Positions 1-13,700 of a DNA stretch of 64,000 bases are shown piece after piece (the stretch's first letter is position 1; each line of letters opens with the position of its first letter). A model generated the notes under the pieces. It was not told where the DNA came from. It worked only from the letters and a program-made list of their open reading frames with translations, and did no database searches. The translations under genes were made by a program, and so were the position numbers. Source of the stretch: Chlorella sorokiniana (Eukaryota > Chlorophyta > Trebouxiophyceae > Chlorellales > Chlorellaceae); contig CP084611.1 of the NCBI GenBank assembly GCA_025917655.1, positions 5,022,001 through 5,086,000 on the forward strand, given 5' to 3'.

Positions 1-429
1 GTAAAATACTATATCATCGCATCAACCGAGATCGGCCAGCACTGATGCACAAGCCAAGCACAACTTTCAAAGAAACGTGATGAATGTCGGCACAAACGCC
101 GCCATTCATGTATGCACAGACATGCCAGGTTCAGGCGCAGACACAGCAGCAAAACGCCGTCAAATAACTCGCTGCTGAGCCTGCTGAGGCGGGCACAGCG
201 CATGTGACGGCAGCCCTAGTGTTATCTTTAGCACAGAGTTGAGAATAAACCAGCTCATTTCAACCTTCAACCATGGAATATGCCCCCGGCGGGTGGGTGG
301 GTGGGGAGATGACTTCTTCACAGTGATGCCGGCAGCGGTTGCTGACCAGGCGGGCGCTCTCCTCCCACCACTAAAACCACGTTGCCTATTGAATTACTAA
401 GCGGACCCTTGGTGTTTTTTGTTGATGCG
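1..429. other. Gene-free left edge with a G-quadruplex-like motif
   Basis: No convincing coding exon was seen. The only structured element is a perfect run of four G-tracts separated by single T (GGGTGGGTGGGTGGGG at 291-306), about 125 bases upstream of the methyltransferase start. It could fold as a G-quadruplex in the promoter or 5' UTR of that gene. Confidence 0.5.
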
Positions 430-1969
430 ATGTCCGAGCCTCAACAGGATGTATTCGACGCAAAGGCGGCGGGGTGGGACAGCAATCCTTCAATCCTACA
501 GGCGACCTCGGCAGCCGCCGAGGTGCGCCAATTCGTCATCCTGATCACAATGGTCTCGAATTCGCTCGCGTCTGTGCCTCCGCTATCCACCCGCGTCAAG
601 CCGCTCTCCTCCGTCACTCTGGTTTGACGCTCTCTTGCCCTGTTCATCTCATTGGCATGCACAGGCCCTGAAATCCACCGGCCTCCTGCATCCTGGGTGC
701 AACGTCTTGGAAGTCGGCTGTGGAACCGGCCTGCTAGCGGAGAAGCTCGCCGACAGCCTGGCTTTGCTGGTGGGCGTTGACCCGAGCCAAGGTGACTCCT
801 GCAGCCGCCGCTGCCTCCACCAGATGCCGCTTTGGCCGCCTGGCCAGCCCGCATCAACACCAATGCCGCTCCAACACTCCCATTAGGCATGATAGACGTG
901 TTCAAGGCGCGAGCGGCGGCACGGCGTGATGGCAAGCTTCGGCCCTTGCGTGGCGAGCTCGCCAGCCCCAGCTCGCTGGCGGCGGCGGCTGCAGCAGACG
1001 GCGGCGGGGCGGTACCAGAGCGGTACCATCTCGCCCTCTCCTGCCTGACCTTCCACCACCTGCTCGACATCCCAGGTGCGCCTGGTGGCCAGGCGGCGGC
1101 GCCAGGCCAGTGCTGAATCCCTTTGGCGCGCCGCTGCCCACCACGCTGCTTCCGGCCCGCCCCCGGCTGCCTCGCCACGCGTAGGAACGCTGCGTTTGCT
1201 GCGTCACCACCTTGAGCCCGGCGGCAGCATCGCGGTGTTGGATTTTGCGAAGGAGCCGGGCTCGATGCGGTGGGCAGCCTGCGGGGCCCTGCGCTGCCGC
1301 CGCTGCCAGGGCTCTTCACTGGGGGCCGCCGCTTGTTGAGGGCCCGCGCTGCTGCTCGTAGAGCCTGCCTGCACCTCGTGGCAGCCGCACTCGCTGTGCT
1401 TGTGTGCCGCTGCCCCACAGCAACCCAAGCACTGTTGGCAAGGTATGGCCAACCGGCGGCAAACCCGGATGCTTCACAGCGCATGTTGCAATCCGCCTTA
1501 CCGCTGAAGGCCCAGCACTGGGCTTGCCCTGCGCCACCTGCAGGTTCCACGACCCCGCACACTGCCATGGTGTGCGCCATCCCGGCGGCTTCACACCTGA
1601 GGAGCTGGAGGCGTACCTGCGGGGTAGGTGGCAGCTGCCGGCAGCTGCCCGGCAGCTGTCTGCTCGCTCAGCCCCGCTGGCAAGCGGGCCGGCCGCCCCG
1701 CTGGCCCTGCTGGCGGCGGCGCCCAGGCTTGCTCATGGGCCGGCAAGCTGTCGGCAGCTGTGTGCCGATGGCAGCAGCCTTGCGGCGCCGCCGCCGTTCG
1801 GTTGGCAGAGGGGCGCACATGCCGACTGCTGCTCTCCTACTTGCATACAGGGGCTGGCTTTGAGGAGGCCCGGGCCAGGGTGGTGGCCACCCTGCAGAAG
1901 CCAGCCCACGGCGGAAATGGTGAGATGCTGGATTTCGGGCTCCTGCTGGCGACCGCGCGGGCGCCCTGA
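430..1969 (+). CDS. Class I SAM-dependent methyltransferase (UbiE/Methyltransf_11-like)
   Basis: Transfers a methyl group from S-adenosylmethionine to an unidentified small-molecule acceptor. The start at 430 opens MSEPQQDVFDAKAAGWDSNP. After an intron near 522-661, the next exon carries motif I, VLEVGCGTGLLAEKL, followed by the acidic VGVDPSQ loop that binds the ribose. A third exon (about 889-1074) has YHLALSCLTFHHLLDIPG, and a fourth (about 1180-1275) has HLEPGGSIAVLDFAKEPGS, the post-motif strand. The last two exons read HPGGFTPEELEAYLRG and GAGFEEARARVVATLQ and end at a TGA at 1967-1969. The motif order and the His-Gly-rich loop match small UbiE/COQ5-like enzymes of algae and bacteria. 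The substrate cannot be told from sequence. A TGTAA lies about 225 bases after the stop. Confidence 0.75.
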
Positions 1970-2451
1970 ATGCAACTTGATTGGAACGCGCAGCGGCGGT
2001 GCCACACGCGTGCCGTGCAGCTGACTACGGGCTGCTGCAGCCTACGCATGCTGTCTGCGCCTACTCTTTGCATAGGTTCTGAGCCTGAGCCTGCATGTTG
2101 GCAGCCTCCCAGCTGGCAGCCTCCCAGCTCCCGTCGGTTTCAACAACGGCTCTGCTGCCGCCCTCTTGCGACTCATTGTAGAGCCCATGCATTTGTAACA
2201 TTGTCTTTAGGCTACAATGAAGCGAGCTGAAGCGTATCCACTCATTGTTACTGGCCAGGCGTCGACGTCAACAAGCAAGCCAACTAGCTTTTGCAGTACG
2301 CCCCCGTCGGCGCATTGAGGGACGGAAGCCAGAGCTGGGACGGTTGTTTGTTAAATCGCAATTTGATTTTCATGCAACTTCATTGCCCAATGTCCATGTC
2401 GATGCTCCCCCTGCGCTTTGAGTCTGGCTTGGTCGTAAATTTGTTTCTTTC
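1970..2451. other. Intergenic, 3' UTR and promoter
   Basis: Lies between two genes on the + strand. It contains a TGTAA at 2194-2198 and a duplicated CAGCCTCCCAGCTGG word near 2102-2130. No coding signal was seen. Confidence 0.5.
2194..2198 (+). promoter_or_regulatory. TGTAA polyadenylation signal
   Basis: This pentamer is the canonical green-algal poly(A) signal and lies 225 bases after the methyltransferase stop. Confidence 0.45.
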
Positions 2452-4645
2452 ATGACTGCCATGGCGGCACCAAACTCAAAACGGCGTGCATCAAATGGCG
2501 CTGTCGTGCGATTCACTGTATTTGCAGGGGCCCTGGCCTTGACCATCTACACCTTGGCCCCCGCACTCAGCAAGGAGCAGTTGGGCGGGCTTCCCCTGCT
2601 GCACCTCTCGCACGCTGGGCCAGGTAATAGCGGTTTGACGCCCAAGCCTTGAGGGCCGAGCAGCCGGGGGTGGAGGGGGGGGGGGGGATGGAGAGGGCGG
2701 CAAGTGGGAGGCACACATGGGTGCTGGCGCTGCTGCTGCCTGTGGCCATGCGGGCAGCTGAGCAGCTGCATCTCTGGGCGCGGCTGACCGCTGCTGCTGC
2801 CGTCCCCAGCAGGTCCCGCTGCCGATGCCGACCTGGCGGCAGACATGCAGGCGGTGCTGGCGGAGCGGCAGCTGCGCAGCGCGCAGCTCGCTCGGCAGTG
2901 CCCGCGACGGGTCCCCGGGCAGCCTGTGGACGGCGTGGCCGTGGTGCACATCCCCAAGACTGCGGGTGAGCTGTGTGAGGAGGCTCTGCGAGCAGCAAAC
3001 GCACGGCTTCGTTGAAGGCCTGCCCTGGAGCCGCGGCTGCTGCTCTCCCCAAGACGCCGGGTGCTGCATGCTGCGCCGCTGCCTGGCGTTTGGCCGCTGG
3101 CCGCCCAGCCCAATCCAAGTTCAACACCTGCCCTTCTCCTGCCCACCCACGCTCACCCACGCAGGCACATTCCTGCACGAGCTGCTCGCAGAGCTGCTGC
3201 CGCAGAGCGGGCGCGGCAAGTGGTGCCACCGTGGCGGCCCCGGCTCGGGCGCCGAGCTGCCCCTGGTCTCTGCCACGTGCGGCCGCGGCGTGCCCCCGCC
3301 CGACCAAATGCAGCTGTTCACCGCGATCCAGGCCAATTTTGGCAAGACGTGCTCCGGCTTCACGGCGCACCAGGACATTGAGTACTTCAACGCCCTAGGG
3401 CTGGACTACAACAGCACGCTCATGATCACCTCGCTGCGCCACCCAGTGGAGCGAGTGATCAGCGAGGTGAGATGGCTGCGTTGGCTGTTGCTCGGGCTGG
3501 GCTGTGACGGGTCAAGGGGGAGCTGGAGCGGGGATATGGAGAGGAGGTCGGGTGGGGGTTGCGCTGTGCACACTGGAACATGGGCTGAGCTGCATGTGAG
3601 CTGGGCTGGGCTGGGCTGGACCAGCCGTCTTCAGCGCCGCTGCTGCCGGCATAGAGAGTGGGCTGGGGTGGCGGGCGGCAGCATTGAGTCCGCTTCTGGT
3701 CAGGAGCGAAACCCGGGGTGGGGGGGGGCCCACGGCCCCTTCTGCTGCCAGTCACCCCGCCCCGGCTGCATGCACCGCTGTCCTTGCTTCATCATCCGGT
3801 ACTAATCCCATAAGCGCCGTATGTATTCCATATAGCGCCTCTGCCTCCCCATGAGCCTCCCGTTTGAAACGATGTACCGCCCTGTACCGCCCCACAGTAC
3901 TACTACGCCCTGCGTGCCGGCGCCGACTGGATGGAGCCCTACAAGCCCGCCAACCTGTCCGACTTTTCGGGCCTGCTGCGCCTGGTGGAAAGCAACGGAA
4001 TCAACGCCAACAACCTCATGGTGTCGCACATGGGGGAGGAAAGCACTGCGCTTTCCCGGGCGCGGCACCCCCACGCCCGACGAGCAGCGGCTGGAGGCGG
4101 CGAAGCGCAACCTGGCGCGCGTGTGCGTGGTGGTGCTGCCGGTGAGCCCAACAAAAGCCCCGCTCCCTCCAGCGCTTGCTGCTGAGCATTTGCATGGCCT
4201 TAGCCGTGCCAGCGCGGGCCTGGTGCCCTCAAGGGCGCTCCCGCAACGTTGCTTGTCCCGTCGCGAGCCTTTCCTTGCTTCCTCCTTGCCCCCTGCTCCT
4301 TTCAGTTCCTCTTCAACTCCCATCCTTCACTCCGGCATTCGTGCTAGTTTCTCACCTGCCGTCCACCCTTGCCCCCCCCCACCACCACTAAAACACAAAA
4401 AAATATTCCAGGAGTTCATGGACGAGTCGCTGGTACGCCTGGCCCGCGCCGGCGGCTGGGCCTCTCGCCGCGTGCTGTCCACGGCGCAGCAGCTGCTGGA
4501 GCGCGCGGGGCCGAGTCAACACGGGGGAGAAGGCGATCGTTCCGGTGGATGTGCGGCGTACCATCGAGCGGTACAACGAGCTGGACATGCAGCTGTACGA
4601 GCACGCGGTGCAGCTGTTCCTGCGGCAGCGCCACACAGCCTGGTG
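2452..4645 (+). CDS. Sulfotransferase family 2-like type II membrane protein
   Basis: Predicted Golgi carbohydrate sulfotransferase using PAPS. The start at 2452 (alternative ATG at 2461) is followed by a short basic stretch and a single hydrophobic segment (FTVFAGALALTIYTLAP), a signal anchor. A later exon carries VVHIPKTAG, continued after an intron by TFLHELL. This is the 5'-phosphosulfate loop of Sulfotransfer_2 (heparan 2-O/6-O type) enzymes. The 3'-phosphate site follows as SLRHPVERVISE plus YYYALRAG across an intron near 3468-3897. The C-terminal exon holds FQEFMDESLVRLARAGGW and ends RQRHTAW before TGA. Two single-base frame breaks (about 4055-4085 and 4505-4515) interrupt otherwise good exons and are probably sequence errors. 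The likely role is sulfation of wall or secreted polysaccharide; the acceptor is unknown. Confidence 0.8.
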
Positions 4646-5250
4646 AACGGCGCGGCAGCGGCCGGTCGCGCCGCGGCTCCCCGGGTCGCATCGTTGCTTC
4701 CGCGCCCTGGGAGGCCGGCGGTCGCCTCCTGCGCCGGACCTGCACGGCATTGAGGGCGCATGGCGCACCTGAACCGCACACACGATGGCTGCCTGCGTAG
4801 CAGGCGTGCCAGGTTCATGTGTGCCAAGCTTTGCACCGTGGTGCTCCCGCTCCCAGCAACTAGACTTTGCTGTACACCCCTTAAGCGCCGTCCGCCGTTG
4901 AGAACACCCCTGCAGTGGCTGGCCCGCACAAGGCAAACTTGTTTGATACATAAATGGATTCTGAGTAATTTTTTTGTTGAGGTCATGAGCCACTGTCCTG
5001 TCTTACAGAGGCAGCCTAATGCAAGCATGCAAGCATAGGCACAGGGACGGCAGGAGGCTGATCAGCAAGCCCAAGGGCTGTGCTGGCCGCTGCTTTGCGA
5101 ACATGGCTGTAGCGAGATACCCACTGCGCTACGCCCGAGATCCAGCTCACAAGACAAGACCAGGCGAGGGATCGGGTGCGGTGTTGCCGCAGCCAGGCCT
5201 GTTCCGAGGCGGGCCGGCAACAGCAATGCCGTGCGCCCGCGTGCCGCGGC
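4646..5250. other. Convergent intergenic region
   Basis: 3' flanks of the sulfotransferase (+) and the MYND gene (-). A minus-strand TGTAA (TTACA at 5003-5007) lies about 245 bases beyond the MYND stop. No gene was recognised. Confidence 0.45.
5003..5007 (-). promoter_or_regulatory. TGTAA polyadenylation signal (minus strand)
   Basis: Candidate poly(A) signal downstream of the minus-strand MYND gene, based on the pentamer alone. Confidence 0.3.
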
Positions 5251-6090
5251 TCACAGCTCGCATTGCAGCTGGTGCCGCTCCCAGTCGCTGGCCAGGCAGG
5301 CTGGCGTGCAGTAGGCCACGCGGCCGCACCTGCGGCACGCAAGGCAACGAGAGTGATTGGAGGTGGGGCTTGAGAGCTGTCGGGGCTGGAAGATGGGAGG
5401 CTGGGCCTGCCACGGCCACACACAGACAGCTTCCCGGCAGCAACGTGACTGCACCGGTGTTTGACTGGCCTGCTTGCCCACCTTCCGCACTTGCGGAAGC
5501 CGCGGCCCTCGGCGCCGCAGCCCGGCCGTTTCGCACGCGCGCAGCTCGCCTCGCTTGCGCTGCTGTGGCTGGGCGGCTGCGCTGCCGCCGCCGCCGCCTC
5601 GCCGTGCGGGCCCCGCGCTTTGGGTGCCCCCCGCCGCGCTGCGTTGCTGCTTTTTGTTGCGCACCGCCTCCCAGCCCGCCTCCTGCGCTGGGGCTGCTGC
5701 CAGCGCGGCCCAGCTGTTGGGCAACAGCGGTGCGGAAGACGCCTGCTGCCCCTCCTCCTCCTCTGAATCTGAGGCAAATGCAGGTGGCGACAGCTTGGAG
5801 GCCGATCGGGGCCGCGTGACGTTTGGCGCTGCTGCACCAGCTCTGGCTGTGGGAGCGGCAGGCTGCTTGGTGGAGGTGGGTGCGCCTGGAGGACGCTGCT
5901 GCTGCCGCCCCGCTGCTGGTTGAGCTGCCGCATTGATAGCGCTGCCAGTCGCGCTGTCATCCTTCCGTCGTTCAACCCAATTGAAGCAACTTTCTTTCAG
6001 CACAGCGAAAACTTCCAGCAGCGCTTGCAATAGGCGAAGAAGCAAGCGCTTCAATCCGCCCTGCCTCTGGCCTTTTCGCCCTTTGCTCAT
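5251..6090 (-). CDS. MYND-type zinc-finger protein
   Basis: One reading frame stays open over 279 codons, from ATG at 6090 to a stop at 5251. The N-terminus is basic (MSKGRKGQRQ) and followed by a low-complexity Ala/Pro/Gln/Glu region with an acidic patch (SDSEEEEG) and the motif LPNSWAALAAA. The C-terminus, CGRVAYCTPACLASDWERH plus QLQC, is the second half of a MYND finger, with the typical aromatic-Cys, Cys, DW and H-x3-C spacing. The first Cys pair is not clear. About 150 bases just before it look like an intron (GTGCGG donor, CGCAG acceptor) that happens to be open, so the mature protein may be shorter. MYND fingers mediate protein-protein contacts, often in chromatin or assembly factors; the specific role is unknown. 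It diverges from the next gene by about 520 bases. Confidence 0.6.
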   Translation of the reverse strand: MSKGRKGQRQGGLKRLLLRLLQALLEVFAVLKESCFNWVERRKDDSATGSAINAAAQPAAGRQQQRPPGAPTSTKQPAAPTARAGAAAPNVTRPRSASKLSPPAFASDSEEEEGQQASSAPLLPNSWAALAAAPAQEAGWEAVRNKKQQRSAAGGTQSAGPARRGGGGGSAAAQPQQRKRGELRACETAGLRRRGPRLPQVRKVGKQASQTPVQSRCCREAVCVWPWQAQPPIFQPRQLSSPTSNHSRCLACRRCGRVAYCTPACLASDWERHQLQCEL

Positions 6091-6607
6091 CGTGTGGAAA
6101 CAGGATGGCCTATGGGAGGCGGCTGATTAGCGGTGGCAGGACTGGATTGGGTTGCAGTGGCCTCAACAGTCGTTTCCTTCGTTTTAATGACAGAAGAAGT
6201 GCAGAAACTGGCATCAAACAAGTGTGCCTACAACCCTGCTCAGAGCGACGGGGCAGCTACAAGCCTCCTCGCTGTCAGCGGCGAGTTGCGCTGCATTCTG
6301 CGCGGCGGCGAATCCTAATGCTGCCGACATCCCGAGGGTGAGCATTGCTTGCACCGGATAGTGTCAGGTTTCAGCTTAACTGGATGTTGCACTTCTCATG
6401 AAAGGATTGATCGGGCACCTCCATGCTTATGGTTTGCGGCTGCTGACGGGGAGGGTGCCAGGTGGCGGCAGTGCCATGGCAGTGGTGGCAAAACGAAGTG
6501 GCGGAAATAAGGCATTATATCGTGACCCATTCATCTGTTCACTTCTAAGACCAACAACCCAACACTCTGTCATAAAGCTTTTTCTCCCCAGCGATCGTTT
6601 CCCCACA
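6091..6607. other. Divergent promoter region between the MYND and MDAR genes
   Basis: A 517-base region separating two start codons on opposite strands, so it should hold both promoters. A 61-codon ORF at 6133-6318 has no recognisable homology. No TATA box or repeat stood out. Confidence 0.45.
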
Positions 6608-9831
<3,224 letters not shown>

Positions 9832-10735
9832 CCTGGCACAGCGCGGCCTCGCCTTTGCGCTCGCCGCGTGAGCGCCTTGAGAGCTGCAGCTTCAGGCGCC
9901 GCAAGGTGACCCACGTGCGCGCGCAGCGTGTATTGTGATGGCTATGGCTGCGAGTGAACCCTGTATTTATTCCAGCTTGCATTACCGCCCCCCCCGCCGT
10001 GCTGGCTTTTGCATGTAAACAACGCATGGTGCACTATGCTGCATTTTGCGGAAACCTGCCAGCTCAGCACGAGCCTGGCATGTCCGGGGGCCTCCAGAAG
10101 CACAGTATATCCCACCTGCTGCTGACGGATGGCAACGGAACTGTGTGGAGCGCTCACCCTGGGCGGGCGCTGCAAGGTATCCCAACGGCAGTAGCGTGGA
10201 GTGGCATGTGTTTCATCGCACTGCTGGCTCCATTTCGGCGCTGGTACTCCCATAGAGAAAGGCTCGTGTTCTTCAGCAAACTTGTGCGCCTGTGCTGTAC
10301 TCTGTGGCCAGCCCAGATACTCGATACGCATCACGGGGTGCTTGCATACACCAGCCCCCTGCCGGCGCTGGATCCGGACGTTTTGGCCCAGCTCCCTGCG
10401 GCGTCTACTGTCAAGAAACAGTCAAAAGCAACTCATTAAGGCCCAACAGAGGCCCTGCGCCTCGACATCGTCAATATCCGGATCCGAGGTGGCGCCCCCG
10501 TACTCCCATACCTTGGCGCTGTTCTGTAATGGTTCATCACCTCTATTTGATGCAATTCATAATAAAGGCTGCCACGAAGACCGCCAGGCAACCCTGTCAC
10601 GCACAGGCAACCGTGGCGTATCGCTGCTGCAGGGAGACTTCCTGCTGCTGCAGGACACCACTGAGTGAGCCTCGCCACTTCTAGGGAGCCCAGGCTCCCT
10701 GCCCGGGCAGAACAACTGTAACACACCGGTGCCCC
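9832..10735. other. Intergenic region
   Basis: About 900 bases between two + strand genes. It includes the MDAR 3' end with a TGTAA at 10014-10018. ORFs of 100-160 codons occur in several frames but have low-complexity or unrecognisable translations. I see no gene. Confidence 0.4.
10014..10018 (+). promoter_or_regulatory. TGTAA polyadenylation signal
   Basis: Green-algal poly(A) pentamer 183 bases after the MDAR stop. Confidence 0.5.
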
Positions 10736-13700
10736 ATGGCGCGGCTGTCAATCAACGGGTGTTTCGTGCTGGCGGTGCTGCTCTTTAGCTCTGGTAAGTG
10801 ATTGGTGGCGGTGCAGCATCACAACCCGCGTGTGCCGGAGACGCTGAACTGTCGCTTGCGGCACCGGGGCACGCTGTCCTCAGGCAGGGCCGGGCCCTAG
10901 GTTCAGGCACTTCACGCGATTCCGCAATGTTGCGCGCATGCTCTGCGCATGAGCTGCCGTCCGGCGAACCCCTAACCTTCCTGCCCGCAGGCGCTGCCGC
11001 CGTCGGCAGGCAGATGGACCCTGGCCGCAAGTGGGTCCAGCTGATTGGCAGAGAGGGTTGCGGCTCCAGTGGTGAGTGCCTCTCTGGTTTCAACAACCCT
11101 CCAGGCTCATCACCTGCGCTGCACCGCATCGTAAGCTTCCTTGCTGCTCTTTGCTTAGGCCACCGCCCTCTGCAACCCCCTCAACCGCTCTTCCCCCTGC
11201 CGCATCGCATCCCGCTGCAGGCTGGCTGGGCGGCCAGTTCTGCGACGTGGCAAACGACAACCCGATCCTGTGGTCGGTCGCTGGCGGCGTGCGGTCCACC
11301 GTGATTGTCGAACCCGTCACACCCGGCAGCTACGCCGACCTCACAGGGGTGCCCGTCACACTTCAGGTGGACCGCCGCTTGATCCGTGACGGGGCCAGGC
11401 TCCGCCACTGCCCGACCTCGCCACGCTGCTTGCAACGGCGGCAGCCCTGCAGCTGGCGGAGTGCAGGGCGGCGCCACCTCTGTGCTTTGTGGGGTGCTGC
11501 CGCCCCTGCCCCCGCGTGCCAGCACCCCTGATGCGCCTCGCCTCGCGGCCGCCCACCGCATCGCCCCCATCCGCCCCCGTTTGCTGTGCAGCTGGTGGTC
11601 CGTTCGCCAGGAGGGCGTGATCCTCCAGAGGGCAGCTGCCCCGCCGCTCCTTCCTGAACGCCGCCGCCTCCTGCCCCAACACGGACGTGGGCTGGGGTGC
11701 GGGGGGCAGTGGGTGCTGGAGCGTGCCCCAAACGTGCCGGGGGAGCCCACTGAGCATGGTGCGCCTCGTCTGGCTTCCCTACTAAAGCATCTCCTGCAGC
11801 GATGTTTGTATTTGTATACGGGTGCATGGGTTGTGTGCAATTGCGTGGCCAGTGAGGGGCCTGCTGGGCAGCTGGCCACGCCACGCTCACACCTGCCGTC
11901 CTGCCCCCGTCCCAATGCCGTCCTGCAGGCCAGTTCTTCATCCGCAGCGTGGTGGGTGGCTGCCCCTTGCAGCCAGCATGCGGAGACTGTCATGCCGAGG
12001 CCTGGCCGCCCACTTCCACATGACTGCCCACAGGAAATGGCGGCAGGGCAGTCAGCCAGATTCCATTGAAGCCTTCCCCCGTCATACCTTTCAATCCCTG
12101 CAGGCCCGCTCAGGCTGCTCTGCACGCTACCTGGGCGCTGTGGTTCCGCAGGCGCCGCCGCCCAACTGCGGCGATCCCCAGCTGCAGATGTACAAGCAGA
12201 GCGGCACGCCTAACGCCACCCTGCTTCTGACATGGAGCGTGTCGCCGCGGTACAGCCCCCTCCGCCATCTCCCGGCCGCCGCCTCCTCGTCCGAATCCGC
12301 CGCCTCCCCGCCCAAAGCCCCCATCTCCCCGCCCACCCCCGCCGTCTCCTCGGCCGCGGCCGCCCTCGCCGCGCCCGCCGCCGCCAAAACCCTCGCCACG
12401 GCCGCCCCATCCCAAGCCGCCATCGCCCAAGCGGCCGCCTCCCAGTCCCAAGCCGCCATCGCCTCGGCCGCCGCCTCCGAACCGCAAAATGCTCCCACCC
12501 CCGCCTCAGCCCCCTCCCCCTGCGCGCCGCCGCCCCCGTCCACCTTCCCCCAAGCCACCCTCCCCCAAACCCCCACCGCCAAGTCCACCATCTCAGCTTC
12601 GTAGCTCTCCCCGCCCTCCCCCCTCCCAAGCCGCCATCGCCGCCCCCCATCCTCGCCCTCCCCCTCCCAAGCCGCCATCGCCAGCCCCCCATCTCCTCGC
12701 CCTCCCCCTCCCAAGCCGCCATCGCCAGCCCCCCATCTCCTCGCCCTCCCCCTCCCAAGCCGCCATCGCCAGCCCCCCATCCCCTCGCCCTCCCCCTCCC
12801 AAGCCGCCATCGCCAGCCCCCCATCTCCTCGCCCTCCCCCTCCCAAGCCGCCCTCTCCCAGTCCGCCCCCACCCTCCCCTCTGCCACCCTCGCCACCTCC
12901 GCCCTCTCCCCCCACCCTCTCCCCCGCCACCATTGCCGCCGCCGCCTCGCCCCAGCCGCCCCCTCTCCCCCCACCTCTCCCCCGCCACCATCGCCGCCGC
13001 CGCCCTCCCCGCCCTCTCCCCCGCCACCATCGCCGCCGCCGCCCTCCCCGCCCCTCTCCCCGCCACCATCGCCGCTGCCGCCTCTCCCGCCACCTTCGCC
13101 GCCACCGCCCTCCCCTCCACCTCCGTCGCCGCCGCCGCCCTCCCCTCCACCTCCGTCGCCGCCGCCGCCTCCCCTCCACCTCCGTCGCCGCCGCCGCCCT
13201 CCCCTCCACCTCCGTCGCCGCCGCCCTTCCCCGCCACCTTCGCCGCCACCGCCCTCCCCTCCACCTCCGTCGCCGCCGCCCCTCCCCTCCACCTCCGTCG
13301 CCGCCGCCGCCCTCCCCTCCACCTCCGTCGCCGCCGCCCTCTCCCCGCCACCATCGCCGCCGCCCTCACCCCCGCCATCATCGCCGCCGCCGCTTCCCCG
13401 CCCAGGTATCCGCCTCGTAAACACGAGGCCTACGCTGAGCTCAGGCTGCCCGACAGGCCCAAACAGCTGTCGCATGCGTGCCCCTCCCCTTCCGCAGTGC
13501 CGGAGACTGCGCCCTCTGCGACGCGGCATCCAGCTGCGGAGGCTCCTTCAGCAACATCATGAATGGCACTGACACCCTCTTTGGCGGCGGCGGCGGCAGC
13601 GCCTCGATTGTGTGAGCCCGGCCACTCCGAGCGAGCGGGCTCCCCTGCAGTCCTGGCTGGCCTGTGGCTGCACGCCACACTGGCAGTCTGCTGCTTTGCT

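Noticed and set aside
441-1580. 379-codon minus-strand ORF
   Set aside because: Antisense to the methyltransferase exons, with low-complexity Ala/Arg/Gly translation; the + strand carries clear motifs.
6133-6318. 61-codon ORF in the MYND/MDAR divergent region
   Set aside because: Short, no homolog recognised and no supporting splice or codon pattern.
12110-13529. Very long Gly/Arg-rich minus-strand ORFs (up to 439 codons)
   Set aside because: They are antisense shadows of the C-rich SPPPP-coding tract; stop codons are rare there in every frame.
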